In this document: positions 34,341 through 46,639 of the stretch, piece after piece
How the letters are laid out: every line of letters starts with the position of its first letter
Numbering within the stretch: position 1 is the stretch's first letter
NCBI GenBank assembly: GCA_963556145.1
Contig: OY744468.1
Span: 930,001-994,000 of the forward strand
Direction of reading: 5' to 3'
Source: Hygrocybe punicea
Lineage: Eukaryota > Basidiomycota > Agaricomycetes > Agaricales > Hygrophoraceae
Length of the DNA: 64,000 nt
Position numbers and translations under genes: made by a program
Notes under the pieces: generated by a model
What the model was told of the DNA's origin: nothing
Seen by the model: only the letters and a program-made list of their open reading frames with translations
Databases searched by the model: none

Positions 34341-34342
34341 AA

Positions 34343-35160
34343 AGTCAGTCAAAATAAATGAGGTGATTACCTGAGCCACAAGATTGCCTGTGAATTGCCT
34401 GGATTTCTGTGGAATTGCTGCAATTCTTCGTGGGATAGTGATCCTGAGCCACAGGATTGGATGTGAATGGCTTGGATCTGTGTGGGATTGCTGCAAATCT
34501 TTGTTGTAGTAAATGTGGCCTTTGTAGATACCAATGGTGTTTTGGCAAGTCCTTTGTCTATGGGGTCAGAACCCAAACTCAACTTGTTTGTATGTATATA
34601 CAGGGAACACTATATATGTACTATATAATATGTATAAAGGGACTGTACTGAAGAAATGGTGAAGTATGAAAGGAAAGGAATGTGAGGAGAGGGAATAAGA
34701 ACAGAAGAGAGGGAGGAATAGAACGGAGAGTAGGAGAATGGGGGATATAAAGGAAAGTATGAGAATCAGGGTCGACCGAGATATCAATCTCTACATCATC
34801 CAATACTAAGCCTCAACTGAGCCACTGGATTGCATGTGTATGGCCTGGATTTCTGTGGAATTGCTGTGAATGTTCTTGGGATAGTGATCCTGATCGAGTG
34901 GATTGCATGTAAATGGCCTGGATTTGTGTGGAATTGCTGCGAGTGTCCGTGCGATACAGATCCTGAGCCACAGGATTGCATGTGCATCGCCTGGATTTGT
35001 GTGTAATTGCTGTGATTCATCTTGGGAAACAGATCCTGAGTCACAGCTTTGCATGTGCATCGCCTGGATTTGTGTGGAATTGCTGCAAGTCCACATGTGA
35101 TACAGATCCTGAGCCATTGGATTGAATGTGCAATGCCTGGCTTTGTGTGGAATTGCTACA
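34343..35160. repeat. ~73-bp minisatellite, interrupted
   Basis: Units contain CCTGAGCCACAGGATTGCAT, then a CCTGGATTTGTGTGGAATTG stretch and a variable end with a GGGATA-like step. Two units lie at 34370-34500; the main array runs from 34810 to 35155. The part between (34510-34800) is not repetitive. Confidence 0.82.
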
Positions 35161-35494
35161 TTCAGCAAACAACAGGAAAAACAATGGAAAGAACTTTGGA
35201 CATGCTGGAGAGGTACCGAGGTACCTCTCTGGGGGCTCATGCAGGACTCGAGAGGTAGGACGGGATGGATAGGATGATAAACTGACTACTACATCAGGAA
35301 GGCTACTAACTAGGTCAACCGTGGGAGCCCGGTCACGTGACTGGCCAGGACCCACTAGTCCAAGTGCCCCTTTTCCTCATGGCAATGCCCTCGTCGCCAA
35401 CTGCTACAGAAAAGAACACAAAACACACAGAAACTGACCAAAACCTCCAAAGCCACAACTCCCAGTCCCTCAGAATGCCTTGACTCAAGGCTGG

Positions 35495-37161
35495 TGTTAC
35501 GGATCGCTTCTGCAGCGGGCTCCGGCAACAATCAACTTAACTGGGGATCGGATTCCAGAGGAGAGAGAAGCAGTTTTCATTGTTGCTTACTACTAAGACA
35601 ACACTGCTAAGAGGGGGGGTTCATGGTACAATGTCATTGCGAGCCGTGGGGGTTACCCAAGATAAGGGGGTCTGCCCCAAGAACCAGACTAAATGTAAAG
35701 AAAGGAAAAGAAAAAAAAGTCCGAACCAACAACAAGAACAGTATATATAGTGACTGGTCTTGAGGGGAGGTAAATAGAAATACAACCATGAAGCCACAAC
35801 ATGTCCAACTCTACCATGTGTTCACCATGAGGCGTACATGAGGCGTCCTCATGTCGATGTTCTCGCGATCCAACTGGAGGCCCGGGTGTCGTTGAGGATA
35901 GAAGAGGTCCGGATGACTCGGATGATTTGTCATCGGATCATGTGACATGCAGAATTGCCAATTCGGGGTCTACACTTGCTGTAACGGGCAAGTGTGCAGT
36001 TTGGCAAGTGCATTGCACGGTCGGGTCGAAGATGGGTATCGTCCAGTGTGGGGTTGGTGATGAGAGTGTCTTGAGGTAGCGTGGATATAGTGGCAAGGTT
36101 GGTATGAAAGAAAATGAAGGAATGTATAGAGGAAAAAACCAACTAGGACAGTGGGCTAGTCGAGGTCAGACATGTGAACAGCACAAGCTGTACCGGATGA
36201 CGATGTCTGTGTTGATGACGTATCGAGGAGCAATGTCTTGTCCTGTTTGTGGAACAAGAAGGTCCACTTGATGTCGGTATTCGTCCAAGAAAGGGTATCA
36301 TTGTAAACGAGTGTGGGAGATATCAAGGTTATAGATGGAAAAGGTTAAATGAATGTGGGTCCAGGTTTCGAGTCATGGCACGAGTGACAAGCTGTGGGAA
36401 CAAGTCGTCGGGTACTGCATTGAAGCGGTGTCGTGCGAACAATATATGATAGGGGTTGGTTCACTGTTTGGGAAGTCGTATGGTCTGTGGTCGAAGTCCA
36501 AAAGAGTATGCTCCGGCGATGGTCGGATTAGAGAGAACAGTGAAATGTCTTGTGATTGGGGATTGTTCAGAGTTCGCATGCAGGTGAGGAATGTCGTTGG
36601 ATCGTCAGGGAGGATAATGGTGGGCACAGGGTACGAATATGGAAACCAAATATCCGGGAATGGCAATTGTCAATTATGTGTCGATATATTGTCGAGGTGG
36701 AAGTCAGAAGTATCAATGGCGGAAGGGTTTCGGTGCCGATGCCAAAGATAGATCATAACAAGGTAGAAACCGATCAGGAAGGTGATGGCAATGCTGCCAA
36801 TAACAATTACGGTAATGAGCTGTGTCGGGAGTACAGCCATTGTGATCAGTTTGTCGTGGGATAGCGTAAACAAGATATCGAAGGGAAAAGACAATGTCGG
36901 TGACGTCCATCGGCAAGGAGACTATTCGGGTACAACAAGGTCACGTGGGAGATGTCCATGGTCGGTCTGGATTGTTCTAGAAGAAGGGGCAAAAAGAGAA
37001 CAAGAATAAGAAAATACAAGGATGTCCAAATGAAGAAACAATGACGTTGAAAGGAAGACAAAGGACAAAAAGAAATAAAAAAGGAAGGTGTGCAGTGCAG
37101 AATCGTCATGGTGGGTAACGGAATGGGCATCGGGGTTGGAAGCGGAGTTGGAAATGTAACA
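35495..37161 (-). repeat. 3' LTR of the LARD-like element
   Basis: Left LTR; the element reads right to left. It contains the mirrored TATA box near 35745 and the membrane ORF at 36840-36670. Confidence 0.95.
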
Positions 37162-38268
37162 ATACCCCCGGAACAAGGGGAATCGTCCTGATTAACCGGA
37201 AGAATAAAGAACAAGGAAAAAAATTACAAGGAAAGAACAGACAGTTTAACGACATGATCAAGGTCGGCAAGAAAATAAAGACATGATGAAGGAAAAAATG
37301 TCAGTCCAAAGGTCATCAAATCATGAATCATGAAGACATTACTGAGTTACAAGGGTTACAAAAGAAATATATTCGGATTCATCCAATTCGGGTTCGTCCA
37401 ATTGTTTTTTGTCATTGTGGATATTCAGAGATCATTGTTATTTCGTTATTAAGTCGTCAAGGGTGTCAGGGCTGGAAGGAGTGAGAGATTGTTGGGGTTC
37501 AGGTGGTTATTCAAGGGTCATCGGTTTGAAGAGAAGTAGGTGGTCAGCATTTTTGGGATGAGGGGAGTTCTGGATGTCAGGGAGTTCTGGGTGTCAGAAG
37601 TTTATAGTCATTACGGACACTTGAATGAACATAGATTTGTATCGTTTCAGATATCGGTGTTGTTGACTGATCGTGGATTTCCTACACTCAAATGGTGTGC
37701 GAGATTTCTTCATATTCCATGAATGCAACAGGGTTTGGTGTCGGTCAGAAGATGTTTGGGGAATTCGGGATATGGAAGGTGAAAGAGTTGCCAGTTCCAA
37801 GTTATACATTGGCAAAGGATTTCGGATGGGGATTCATTCTTCATCGTTTCTTTTTCTGGTGCATTTACTGCCTTACTGGTCAGCAGCACATCGGGTTCCT
37901 TTCCTATGTGGGATCGGAGGTCATTGGTTTGATAACCAGTATCCTTCTGGTTCAGTTCTGGTGTCCATAGACATCAAGGTTCATTCTACGGCTTATAGCG
38001 ATCATGCATGCGTCTGGGGGTCATAGATTTTATATCGTTTTGGATATTCATCTCTTATTTATATAGCTGGTGAGAGAACCTGCTGCTTCGTCTCTTATTT
38101 GTATAGCCAGTGAGAGAACCTGCTACATGTTTCTCTATGGTCATGTTCCATCTGTCCATTCCATTTCTGTTTCTTCTCTTCTGTTTCTGGGTATTCTGTT
38201 TCTTCTTCTGGGTGTTTTTGTTGGTGTAAATAATGTCGGGGTTGTTTACATACAGGGGAAAGTTCATT

Positions 38269-39195
38269 CTATGCATCATACATGACGGGGGTGTATCCTT
38301 TCACAAACAACATCAATCTCCAATCCAATCCATGGATGTCATTCTCCTTCCCCTTCACCATACGCACATGCATTGCACGAAATAAGGCATGACGATGATA
38401 ATCGGGTTCTTTGATCCCATGTCTCGAGCGTTTGTTCTGCATGTTATGGCCGTCAGAACGGTGTGCACAGTCGAGTTTCTTTCTCTGGGATTGGGGAAGA
38501 AGTGGAGAGCGGCGACGTGACTGGGTTTGGAGCGAGACAAGAGGTGGAGAATACAACCATGCTCGGTATTCATCATCCATCTCTATATGTGGTTGGTGGG
38601 TTACTTTTCGAGGGGGTGTTGGAAGATCAGTGAGACTGTCCATGTACGCATCAAAGTCATCAATGGGGGGAGTCGGATGTTCTTCACCGCAAATGTTCAT
38701 TGCACCAAAATATATATCATTGTCCAGATCATCAAAGATAAAGGGTACATCGAGATTCATTGTCGATGTCGACGGTGGGGACGGTGTCGAGGATGCTGGA
38801 CGATACGTGTGTCACGATGATTCTGGGGTACGGGTGCAAGACGAGGAGCGGGGATGCGAACAACAAGTCGATGGAATGGTACGTCAAAATCGAGGAGAAC
38901 TTGTAATTCGTGGATGAGGGTCTGGATGCGATGATTTCTTTATGCGGTAGGCCGTAGACGGTTGCGAAGTCGATGTAGTTCCTGTAAGATAGGACCAAGG
39001 AAAATATCGTGGATGGTGACCAGGTGGGGGATGCGAGGATCGTTCCAACTAATATAGTCAACCCAGTCGTCAGGACGGTCGAGCAAACACCAAACGTAGG
39101 GGTCACTCCAGGACCGGCGGTCAGGCCATGGGTATGGGTGGTCTGGGGGACAGAGGTTGGCCAGGGTGACGACAGGTGGGTAGTTTAAAGAAGTT
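38269..39195 (-). CDS. Unidentified ORFs in the LARD-like interior
   Basis: ORF A, minus strand from about 39195 to 38940, has no clear ATG (LANLCPPDHPYPWPDRRSW, DDWVDYISWNDPRIPHLV) and looks like genuine protein sequence. ORF B starts at ATG 38760 and ends at 38269 (163 aa): an acidic N-terminus (DVPFIFDDLDND), a middle with DFDAYMDSLTDLP, and a basic C-terminus. A third frame overlaps at 39106-38732. The pieces may be exons of one protein. I recognise no gag, RT or host family. A captured host gene or a diverged gag are both possible. Confidence 0.4.
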
Positions 39196-40207
39196 TTCCA
39201 TCTTCAGTAATTACCATGCCTCGTTGTCAGCATTGTGTCGGAGTTTCCAGTGATCGGTCCATGTACCAGGGTCTTGGTTGCCTCGTGGATTCGTATGTAT
39301 GATCGGGGATCAAACTTCTAGAAAAAGAGGGTGTGTAGCGGGATATCACCTGATATGCCGATCCGCGCTATCCAAATCGGTAAGGAGTGGTGTTTCGTAT
39401 GTGTTCCGGTCATGACAATCATTATAATCTTGGTCATTTGTTCATCCATGTCAAACAAAGAGGGTCCCCTTTCATCTGTTCCAACAGACTACTACGATCA
39501 ACCACTTCTCTTTGTCACATGTACAGGTCATTTCAGGAATCAGGGTTTCATTTGCATACTGGCTTTCACGGGCTTTCTGCATTTGGTGAGGAGATGGGAG
39601 GGAGGAGGTGGAAGGAAGGGTAGGAAGGCGGCTTGAAGGATTCATTGCTTTTGGTTCATCCATGGAGAGGGAGTCGTAATATGTCTGGTACAACCAAAAC
39701 ATATTTGAATCATGAAGGTGGGATACTTCCAGCGATTGGTTTGTCTAGCAGTGTCCTTCTGCATCTGGGACAATGACAAGTCATGTCCATTGCATCATTT
39801 CATGTTGTAATTATCGTATTGAAGTAGCGGAATGACGGTGGTGACGTTAGTCAGGGGTTTATTTCGATTCGGGTTCCAGGATTGGGCTTGAGCAATTATT
39901 ATGGATCAACCATAAATAATTCGCAGGGCGGCAGTCTTGAGGTTGACCATTCGGAGTATTCAACAATCATTCAGGGTCCGGGTGGCTAGTGTACATCAAC
40001 AGATTTCAGGTCTGTATCAGTAGCAGGCTAGCATCGTTTGTTCGTCCATTCGTGTGGGGTCAGGGTTGAGGGATGAATAAAGTCGAGAGGAGGAGGAGAG
40101 GAAGAGGGTGTAGGGGAGGATGAGGGAGAGATCCGAGAGAGAGGAGGGGGTACATTCGTTCATGTCGAAAGTTGAATGTCGGAGGAGTTGGGAAACGTTT
40201 AGTCTTT

Positions 40208-41874
40208 TGTTACGGATCGCTTCTGCAGCGGGCTCCGGCAACAATCAACTTAACTGGGGATCGGATTCCAGAGGAGAGAGAAGCAGTTTTCATTGTTGCT
40301 TACTACTAAGACAACACTGCTAAGAGGGGGGGTTCATGGTACAATGTCATTGCGAGCCGTGGGGGTTACCCAAGATAAGGGGGTCTGCCCCAAGAACCAG
40401 ACTAAACGTAAAGAAAGGAAAAGAAGAAAAAGTCCGAACCAACAACAAGAACAGTATATATAGTGACTGGTCTTGAGGGGAGGTAAATAGAAATACAACC
40501 ATGAAGCCACAACATGTCCAACTCTACCATGTGTTCACCATGAGGCGTACATGAGGCGTCCTCATGTCGATGTTCTCGCGATCCAACTGGAGGCCCGGGT
40601 GTCGTTGAGGATAGAAGAGGTCCGGATGACTCGGATGATTTGTCATCGGATCATGTGACATGCAGAATTGCCAATTCGGGGTCTACACTTGCTGTAACGG
40701 GCAAGTGTGCAGTTTGGCAAGTGCATTGCACGGTCGGGTCGAAGATGGGTATCGTCCAGTGTGGGGTTGGTGATGAGAGTGTCTTGAGGTAGCGTGGATA
40801 TAGTGGCAAGGTTGGTATGAAAGAAAATGAAGGAATGTATAGAGGAAAAAACCAACTAGGACAGTGGGCTAGTCGAGGTCAGACATGTGAACAGCACAAG
40901 CTGTACCGGATGACGATGTCTGTGTTGATGACGTATCGAGGAGCAATGTCTTGTCCTGTTTGTGGAACAAGAAGGTCCACTTGATGTCGGTATTCGTCCA
41001 AGAAAGGGTATCATTGTAAACGAGTGTGGGAGATATCAAGGTTATAGATGGAAAAGGTTAAATGAATGTGGGTCCAGGTTTCGAGTCATGGCACGAGTGA
41101 CAAGCTGTGGGAACAAGTCGTCGGGTACTGCATTGAAGCGGTGTCGTGCGAACAATATATGATAGGGGTTGGTTCACTGTTTGGGAAGTCGTATGGTCTG
41201 TGGTCGAAGTCCAAAAGAGTATGCTCCGGCGATGGTCGGATTAGAGAGAACAGTGAAATGTCTTGTGATTGGGGATTGTTCAGAGTTCGCATGCAGGTGA
41301 GGAATGTCGTTGGATCGTCAGGGAGGATAATGGTGGGCACAGGGTACGAATATGGAAACCAAATATCCGGGAATGGCAATTGTCAATTATGTGTCGATAT
41401 ATTGTCGAGGTGGAAGTCAGAAGTATCAATGGCGGAAGGGTTTCGGTGCCGATGCCAAAGATAGATCATAACAAGGTAGAAACCGATCAGGAAGGTGATG
41501 GCAATGCTGCCAATAACAATTACGGTAATGAGCTGTGTCGGGAGTACAGCCATTGTGATCAGTTTGTCGTGGGATAGCGTAAACAAGATATCGAAGGGAA
41601 AAGACAATGTCGGTGACGTCCATCGGCAAGGAGACTATTCGGGTACAACAAGGTCACGTGGGAGATGTCCATGGTCGGTCTGGATTGTTCTAGAAGAAGG
41701 GGCAAAAAGAGAACAAGAATAAGAAAATACAAGGATGTCCAAATGAAGAAACAATGACGTTGAAAGGAAGACAAAGGACAAAAAGAAATAAAAAAGGAAG
41801 GTGTGCAGTGCAGAATCGTCATGGTGGGTAACGGAATGGGCATCGGGGTTGGAAGCGGAGTTGGAAACGTAACA
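40208..41874 (-). repeat. 5' LTR of the LARD-like element
   Basis: Right LTR, nearly identical to the left one and to the solo LTR at 23483-25149. TATA box mirrored near 40459; U3 membrane ORF at 41553-41383. Confidence 0.95.
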
Positions 41875-44006
41875 GCTGGGGCCTTATATCGTGAAGCGGG
41901 AAGTCGTCCTCGCACAGGGGGCAGTAGATGACCAGACTCTACAAGACTCTCCTCAAACTCAATACTCTTTGAATGCCTCCCTCACAAGGGTTCAGGCTCA
42001 CAACGCAAGGCCAAAGATCCCTTGAATCGTCCTAGCAAGTACTTAGTGCAGTGTGAAGGTTCAGGTGGTCCAAAATATAACTGTATTGGTGGAGATCAGG
42101 TAAACGGGTGCATGAACATAGTGTAGTGATGGCTTGTAGGTAGACTGTAATTGGCATCCAGTATGGGGGGGAACGGGGGACAAGGCTATAATAAAAGCTA
42201 TAATACTGACCAGGGCATAGGGTTGTACTTAACAATGGCATGGTATCCTGACACGGAGGGGGTTGGTGTATCACGCGAAGAGATCGGGGTGGCTTGTCCA
42301 GGTCGAGAACGATACCACAGGGAGCTGAACGAGGGTTCGCGGGGCCAGGTGTGGTGTTAGGAACTGGCCGGGGGGTGGTGACGTAGTGGGACGTGGTGAG
42401 GGTCTGGGAACAGCAGGCACAGTCCATTCACGGTATTGGAGTGAGGTGAGGTGCTCCGGGATGGTGAGCGGGTGTGCCACGAGCTTCATGAGTCGGTCTG
42501 GGGCTGGGTATGTTGGTAGAATGGGGCCGCACGATGGTGACATAGCACGGTCATTGGGTTGCCAAGAAGGGCGGGGTGGGCTTGTTTGGGGTGGCAACGG
42601 TGAACGGGGGGCCTCTAGGGAGTCAGATGAGGGTTTGGGGCTCAAACGACTGCCCCTTGGGCTGGGGTACATGAAAGAACGGGGGTCCAACGGGGAAGAC
42701 TTGGAGGATCCGTGGTGTGACCAAAAATGGTGGTGGGGGTTCGTTTGGCACAATGGAGGGGAATGGGGGGTCCTGGCTGGTGGAATGAGTATGCGGGGAG
42801 TTGAATGGGTCCATGTATGAGTGGGGGTGACGAGAAACAAAGGGTCTAACTGTGGTGACGAGGCAGATCCATGGGATGACCAAACGGTGCAGGGCGGTTC
42901 ATTTGAGACGACGAGGCACGACGGGGGTTTCGGGCAGCTGAGCCAAGGGTGTGGGGAGTCAAACCCTTGCATTTTGGGTCTGGGGTGCATGAAAAAAAAT
43001 GGGGTCTGCGCAGCGGCGCTGCGATTTTTGTTGGGTTGTCCAAAACTCGCAGTGGTGGGCTATGTGGGATCCTGATGGGGAACGCGGGGCTCCGGAACAT
43101 CAAATGAAGTTGCAGGGGGTCGTCTGGACATGGTTGGGTCTAAGGAAAGTGGAAATTCGGGGGGTCGAAAAAAGTGACGTGGCCTGCCGCTTGAGTGCTG
43201 AGAAGGGTCATGGGCATGTTTTTTGGGTCAACGTGGGGCAAAATGGGGCCCTATTGGGTTGAACATGTGCACCGGGGGTAATTTGAGTGGTGTATGGCTG
43301 TGAGTGAAGGGAAAATGCGTGGTTGCGCAGCAGTGGGTGGTGAGGCCAAAAAAAGGTTGTCTCGTGAAAGAAACCAGCCAAGAAGGACAAAAAGGCAAAA
43401 AAGAAAGCATCAGTGAGTCGAAGACACTCTCATCACCACATTGGATAGGTACCGAGGTACCTCTCTGGGGGGGCTCACGCAGGACTCGAGAGGTAGGATG
43501 GGATGGATAGGATGATAGACTGACTACTACATCGGGACGGCTACTAACTAGGTCAACTGTGGGAGCCCAGTCACATGACTGGCCAGGTCCCACTACTCCA
43601 ATGCTCCCCAGGTTATGCGCGATTCACATCTATAGATCCCGATCTCCCCATCAACAAATTTTTACAAACAATAACTAACTTGGCTTGCCCCCAGACAAGC
43701 CCACTCATACTATTATGCATGGCCCATCTCCCCCTTCCTGCCTACCTGCACAAGGTCAAAAGGTCCGACACTGACCTATGCCCCAAATGTGAACAAGCAT
43801 CAGAAAAAATTTATCACTTCCTCTTTGACTGTCCACTCTACCAAAGACCAAAACATGCCCTCACGAATGCACTCAGAACTCATGCCACCTCTCTAACCTA
43901 TCTCCTAAATCACCATAAAGGGATCAAAGAGCTAATCATATTCATGCAATGCACAGGTCAACTAAAGGACCTACTCGGTGACCTCCGCTCCCCTCATGAA
44001 AACTAG

Positions 44007-45150
44007 CTAATAGAAATCCACAGCGCACCCCTTCCTTTTTGAAACTAAACAATCTGCTCATCCACGTCGGGATCACCACCACCCACCATGCATACACAAC
44101 CGATACACTGCTACTCCCCACCATCTAAGTTCCTGATCTTGCGATAATTCCTTTGCCCACACAACAGCTCCACTTCACCATAGCACCCCACCTCACTTGA
44201 CAACATATCCCACTCCCCGCCCCACCCCACGGCTCCATCTCCATCATGCATGTCCATCTTGATGGCTGAGAACTAGTGTTGCCATAGTTTGGTTCTGAAC
44301 CTAGCCGAACCCAGTTCAAACCCAGAACCGAACCCTAGGTTCAATCTAAGTTCACCCAAGTGCTGAACCAGACCACGGGTTCAGTTCCAGGATTCAAGGC
44401 CTGCCAGATTTCCTGAACGGCTCCAAACCACATCCAAACCGCAAACGCGGATAATTTTAAGGTATTTATTTCATTTGTTTTTCATATTTCTTTACTTACT
44501 ATTTTGTGTTAAATGGTATCATGTGACCATTGTAGCTTTCACACAACATGCTCGTGGCAACATCAATGTGGGTTGAACACCACATTGCACATTGACAATG
44601 TTGTGTTCATCAAGGTAAGTTTCGATATTTTCTTAACTTTACTAATGTTATTTGCGACAGGCAACTCCACTGCGACCACATTGTGACCACACCAGATGAT
44701 CTTGGCACAAGATGGATGCCAACGCCAAAGCAATGCCAGCGGATGTGGGACAGCTGCAACACCACCACCACCACCAGTGGTGGCAATGGAAATGGAAATC
44801 GCTACAGCAACGGCAACCAGGCAATGACAATGGCACGGCCAGCAGCAGCAGTGGCAGCAGTGCTGGCAATGCCAGGCAGGGAACATGGGACAAGACCCCC
44901 CATCCCTCCACATCCCTTGGGGACACCGGAGGGCTCCCCCACACCCATCTACCTCACGATATGCAGTGCCGTATCTATTGATACGTGCCTGCCATTCACG
45001 AGGAGAATGGAGCTCATGGGAGCCCACCTCGGTCTGGGTTTTAGACCGTGTCTGAACCCAGACCGAACGCGGCAAGATGGTTAGACACTGTCCAGGTCCA
45101 GGTTTGGCCATGCGCCAAACCGGACCCGAAGTTCACAGTAGACCCAGTCA
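44007..45150. other. No gene; GAACC-rich and (CAC/CAG)n segments
   Basis: From about 44273 (TAGTGTTGCCATAG...) to 45140 the ends are rich in GAACC/GGTTC and resemble a decayed foldback or hAT-like unit, but I found no matching terminal repeat or target duplication. CACCAC and CAG/GCA repeats around 44755-44870 explain the long open frames. Confidence 0.4.
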
Positions 45151-46190
45151 TTTTGGTTAACCCAATCGCAGTTAGAGCTGTGATTGGTAGGTACACATAG
45201 CACAGTTATTGCTGCGGGGGTAGGTTGACCCAAATGACAGCTCTTGCTGTGGAAATGTGTTGGGGTAGGTTGACCCAGGTACAGCTCTTCCTGGTAAATG
45301 GCTGCAGGGTAGGTCAACCTGCTATCAGCTCTGCCATGTAGTGGGTTAACCTGGAGCAGCTATTGCTGGATACATGGGTTGACCCAGGGCCAGCAGTTCT
45401 TGCAATGTAGGTTGACCTGGCGCCAGCTATTGCTGCAGGATCGGGTTACCCAGGTCACAGCTCTTGCTGCAGCACCAGGTTGACCAGGATCCAGCTATTG
45501 CTGGAGCACTGGGTTGACCTGGGTCCAGCTATTGCTGTGGGGTAGGTTGACCTGGCTCCAGCTCTTGCTGTGGGGTAGGTTGACCTGGATCCAGGTATTG
45601 CTGCAGGATCGGGTTGACCAGGTTGCAGCTCTTGCTGCAGGGCCCAGTTCACCTGTGTGCGGCTATTTCTGCAGCACCGGGTTGACCCAGGTCCAGATAT
45701 TGCTGTAGCACTGGGTTGATTTGGGTCCAGCTCCTACTGCGGGGTAGGTTGACCTGGGTCCAGCTATTTCTGCAGGATCAGGTTGACCAGGTCACAGCTC
45801 TTGCTGCAGCAGCAGGTTGACCTGGCTCCAGCTATTGCTGCGGGGTAGGTTGACCTGGCTCCAGCTGTTGCTGTGGGGTAGGTTGACCTGGCTCCAGGTA
45901 TTGCTGCAGGATCGGGTTGACCAGGTCGCAGCTCTTGCTGCAGCACCGGGTCGACCTGGGTCCAGCTATTGCTGTAGCACTTGGTTGACCTGGGTCCAGC
46001 TCCTGCTGCGGGGTAGGTTGACCTGGCTCCAGCTATTGGTGCAGGATCAGCTTGACCAGGTCGCAGCTCTTGCTGCAGCACCGGGTTGACCTGGCTCCAG
46101 CAATTGCTGCGGGGCAGGTTGACCTGGCTCCAGCGCTTGCTGCAAGATTGGGTTGACCGAGGGCCAGCCACTGCTGCAATGTGGGTGCAT
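45150..46190. repeat. 33-bp minisatellite (GGTTGACC / CCAGCTATTGCTG)
   Basis: About 30 units of 33 bp: GGTTGACCTGG, then CTCCAGCTATTGCTG, then CGGGGTA or CAGGATC. The 33-bp period keeps frames open on both strands (LTWLQLLLWGR and similar). It adjoins the diverged palindrome half-copy. Confidence 0.92.
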
Positions 46191-46639
46191 GTTGGTCCAC
46201 AGGATTCAGCCACATCCCTGTCTGCCGGCACATATTTAATGTTGACAACACTGATGGCGCTCACACCAGCTGAAGCCATTGTTTGTTGAGAAACTGCCAT
46301 TTCAATAATCAGAATCTCTCTGTCTGTACATCACATATATGTCCCATGTAATATAATTTGAAATTCAATTACTTCATGCACAGGCAATAGCAACAATACA
46401 AAATTCTTCTTTTGCAACTGCCCAATATCTCATCCTTAGCCTCAGCTTGTACAGACAATCATTATGCCCAATCACAATCTTTACCAACCTCAGAACCCAC
46501 CCCACTTGGAATATTGTGCTTTTTATTTAATCTTACTCAATTCCCAATTTGAATCTATATCACCTCATTACTCCTTAAAATGGAAATCTAAATTTAATGA
46601 CTATTCTATCCAGATACATAATTAAACTACCAAGGGCAG

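Larger units (their letters stand above)
35495..41874 (-). mobile_element. Full-length LTR element without pol (LARD-like), target duplication GCTGG
   Basis: Two 1,667-bp LTRs (35495-37161 and 40208-41874) enclose a 3,046-bp interior. GCTGG lies at 35490-35494 and 41875-41879. In the parts compared the LTRs differ at about three positions (for example ATGT against ACGT near 35693/40406 and near 37157/41870), so insertion is recent. The interior has several minus-strand open pieces but no protease, RT, RNase H or integrase. No standard TGG primer-binding site follows the 5' LTR. It therefore must depend on another element for movement. Confidence 0.95.
35206..43600 (-). mobile_element. Small non-autonomous LTR element (~2.0 kb without its insert), target duplication ATGC
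   Basis: LTRs of 157 bp (35206-35362) and 159 bp (43442-43600) start TGGA..AGGTACCGAGG and end CCACTA-TCCA. They are flanked by ATGC at 35202-35205 and 43601-43604. On the minus strand a purine tract (GAGGAAAAGGGG) precedes the 3' LTR, and a TGGTGATGAGAG stretch lies 3 bp after the 5' LTR, a possible primer-binding site. The interior, 35363-35490 plus 41880-43441, has no RT, protease or integrase, only a Pro/Ser-rich minus-strand frame (42990-42271). Its LTR is related to that of the gypsy element at 1-4523, which could supply proteins in trans. It is interrupted by a larger LTR element. Confidence 0.85.
35160..44006 (+). pseudogene. LINE C-terminal ORF split by a nested LTR element
   Basis: The open frame at 35160-35205 (FSKQQEKQWKELWTC) continues without loss at 43605 (SPGYARFTSIDPDL) to a stop at 44006. 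One 4-bp target duplication, ATGC, is counted at the junction. The C-terminal part has CPKCEQASEKIYHFLFDC, a Cys/His motif near the end of non-LTR retrotransposon ORFs. The 5' side is cut off at the minisatellite, so this is a 5'-truncated LINE, as is typical. Confidence 0.85.

Noticed and set aside
34566..34803. Short hydrophobic minus-strand frames
   Set aside because: Pyrimidine-rich AT-poor stretch translated by chance; no start context or relatives.
42271..42990. 239-codon Pro/Ser/His-rich frame in the small LTR element taken as gag
   Set aside because: No zinc knuckle or capsid-like pattern; composition follows the G/T-rich strand bias of the interior.
44273..45140. Possible hAT-like element starting TAGTGTTGCC
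   Set aside because: No complementary right end and no 8-bp duplication could be found.
45764..46300. Frames with LTWLQLLLWGR or AGARSTYPA repeats on the two strands
   Set aside because: Products of the 33-bp minisatellite period.
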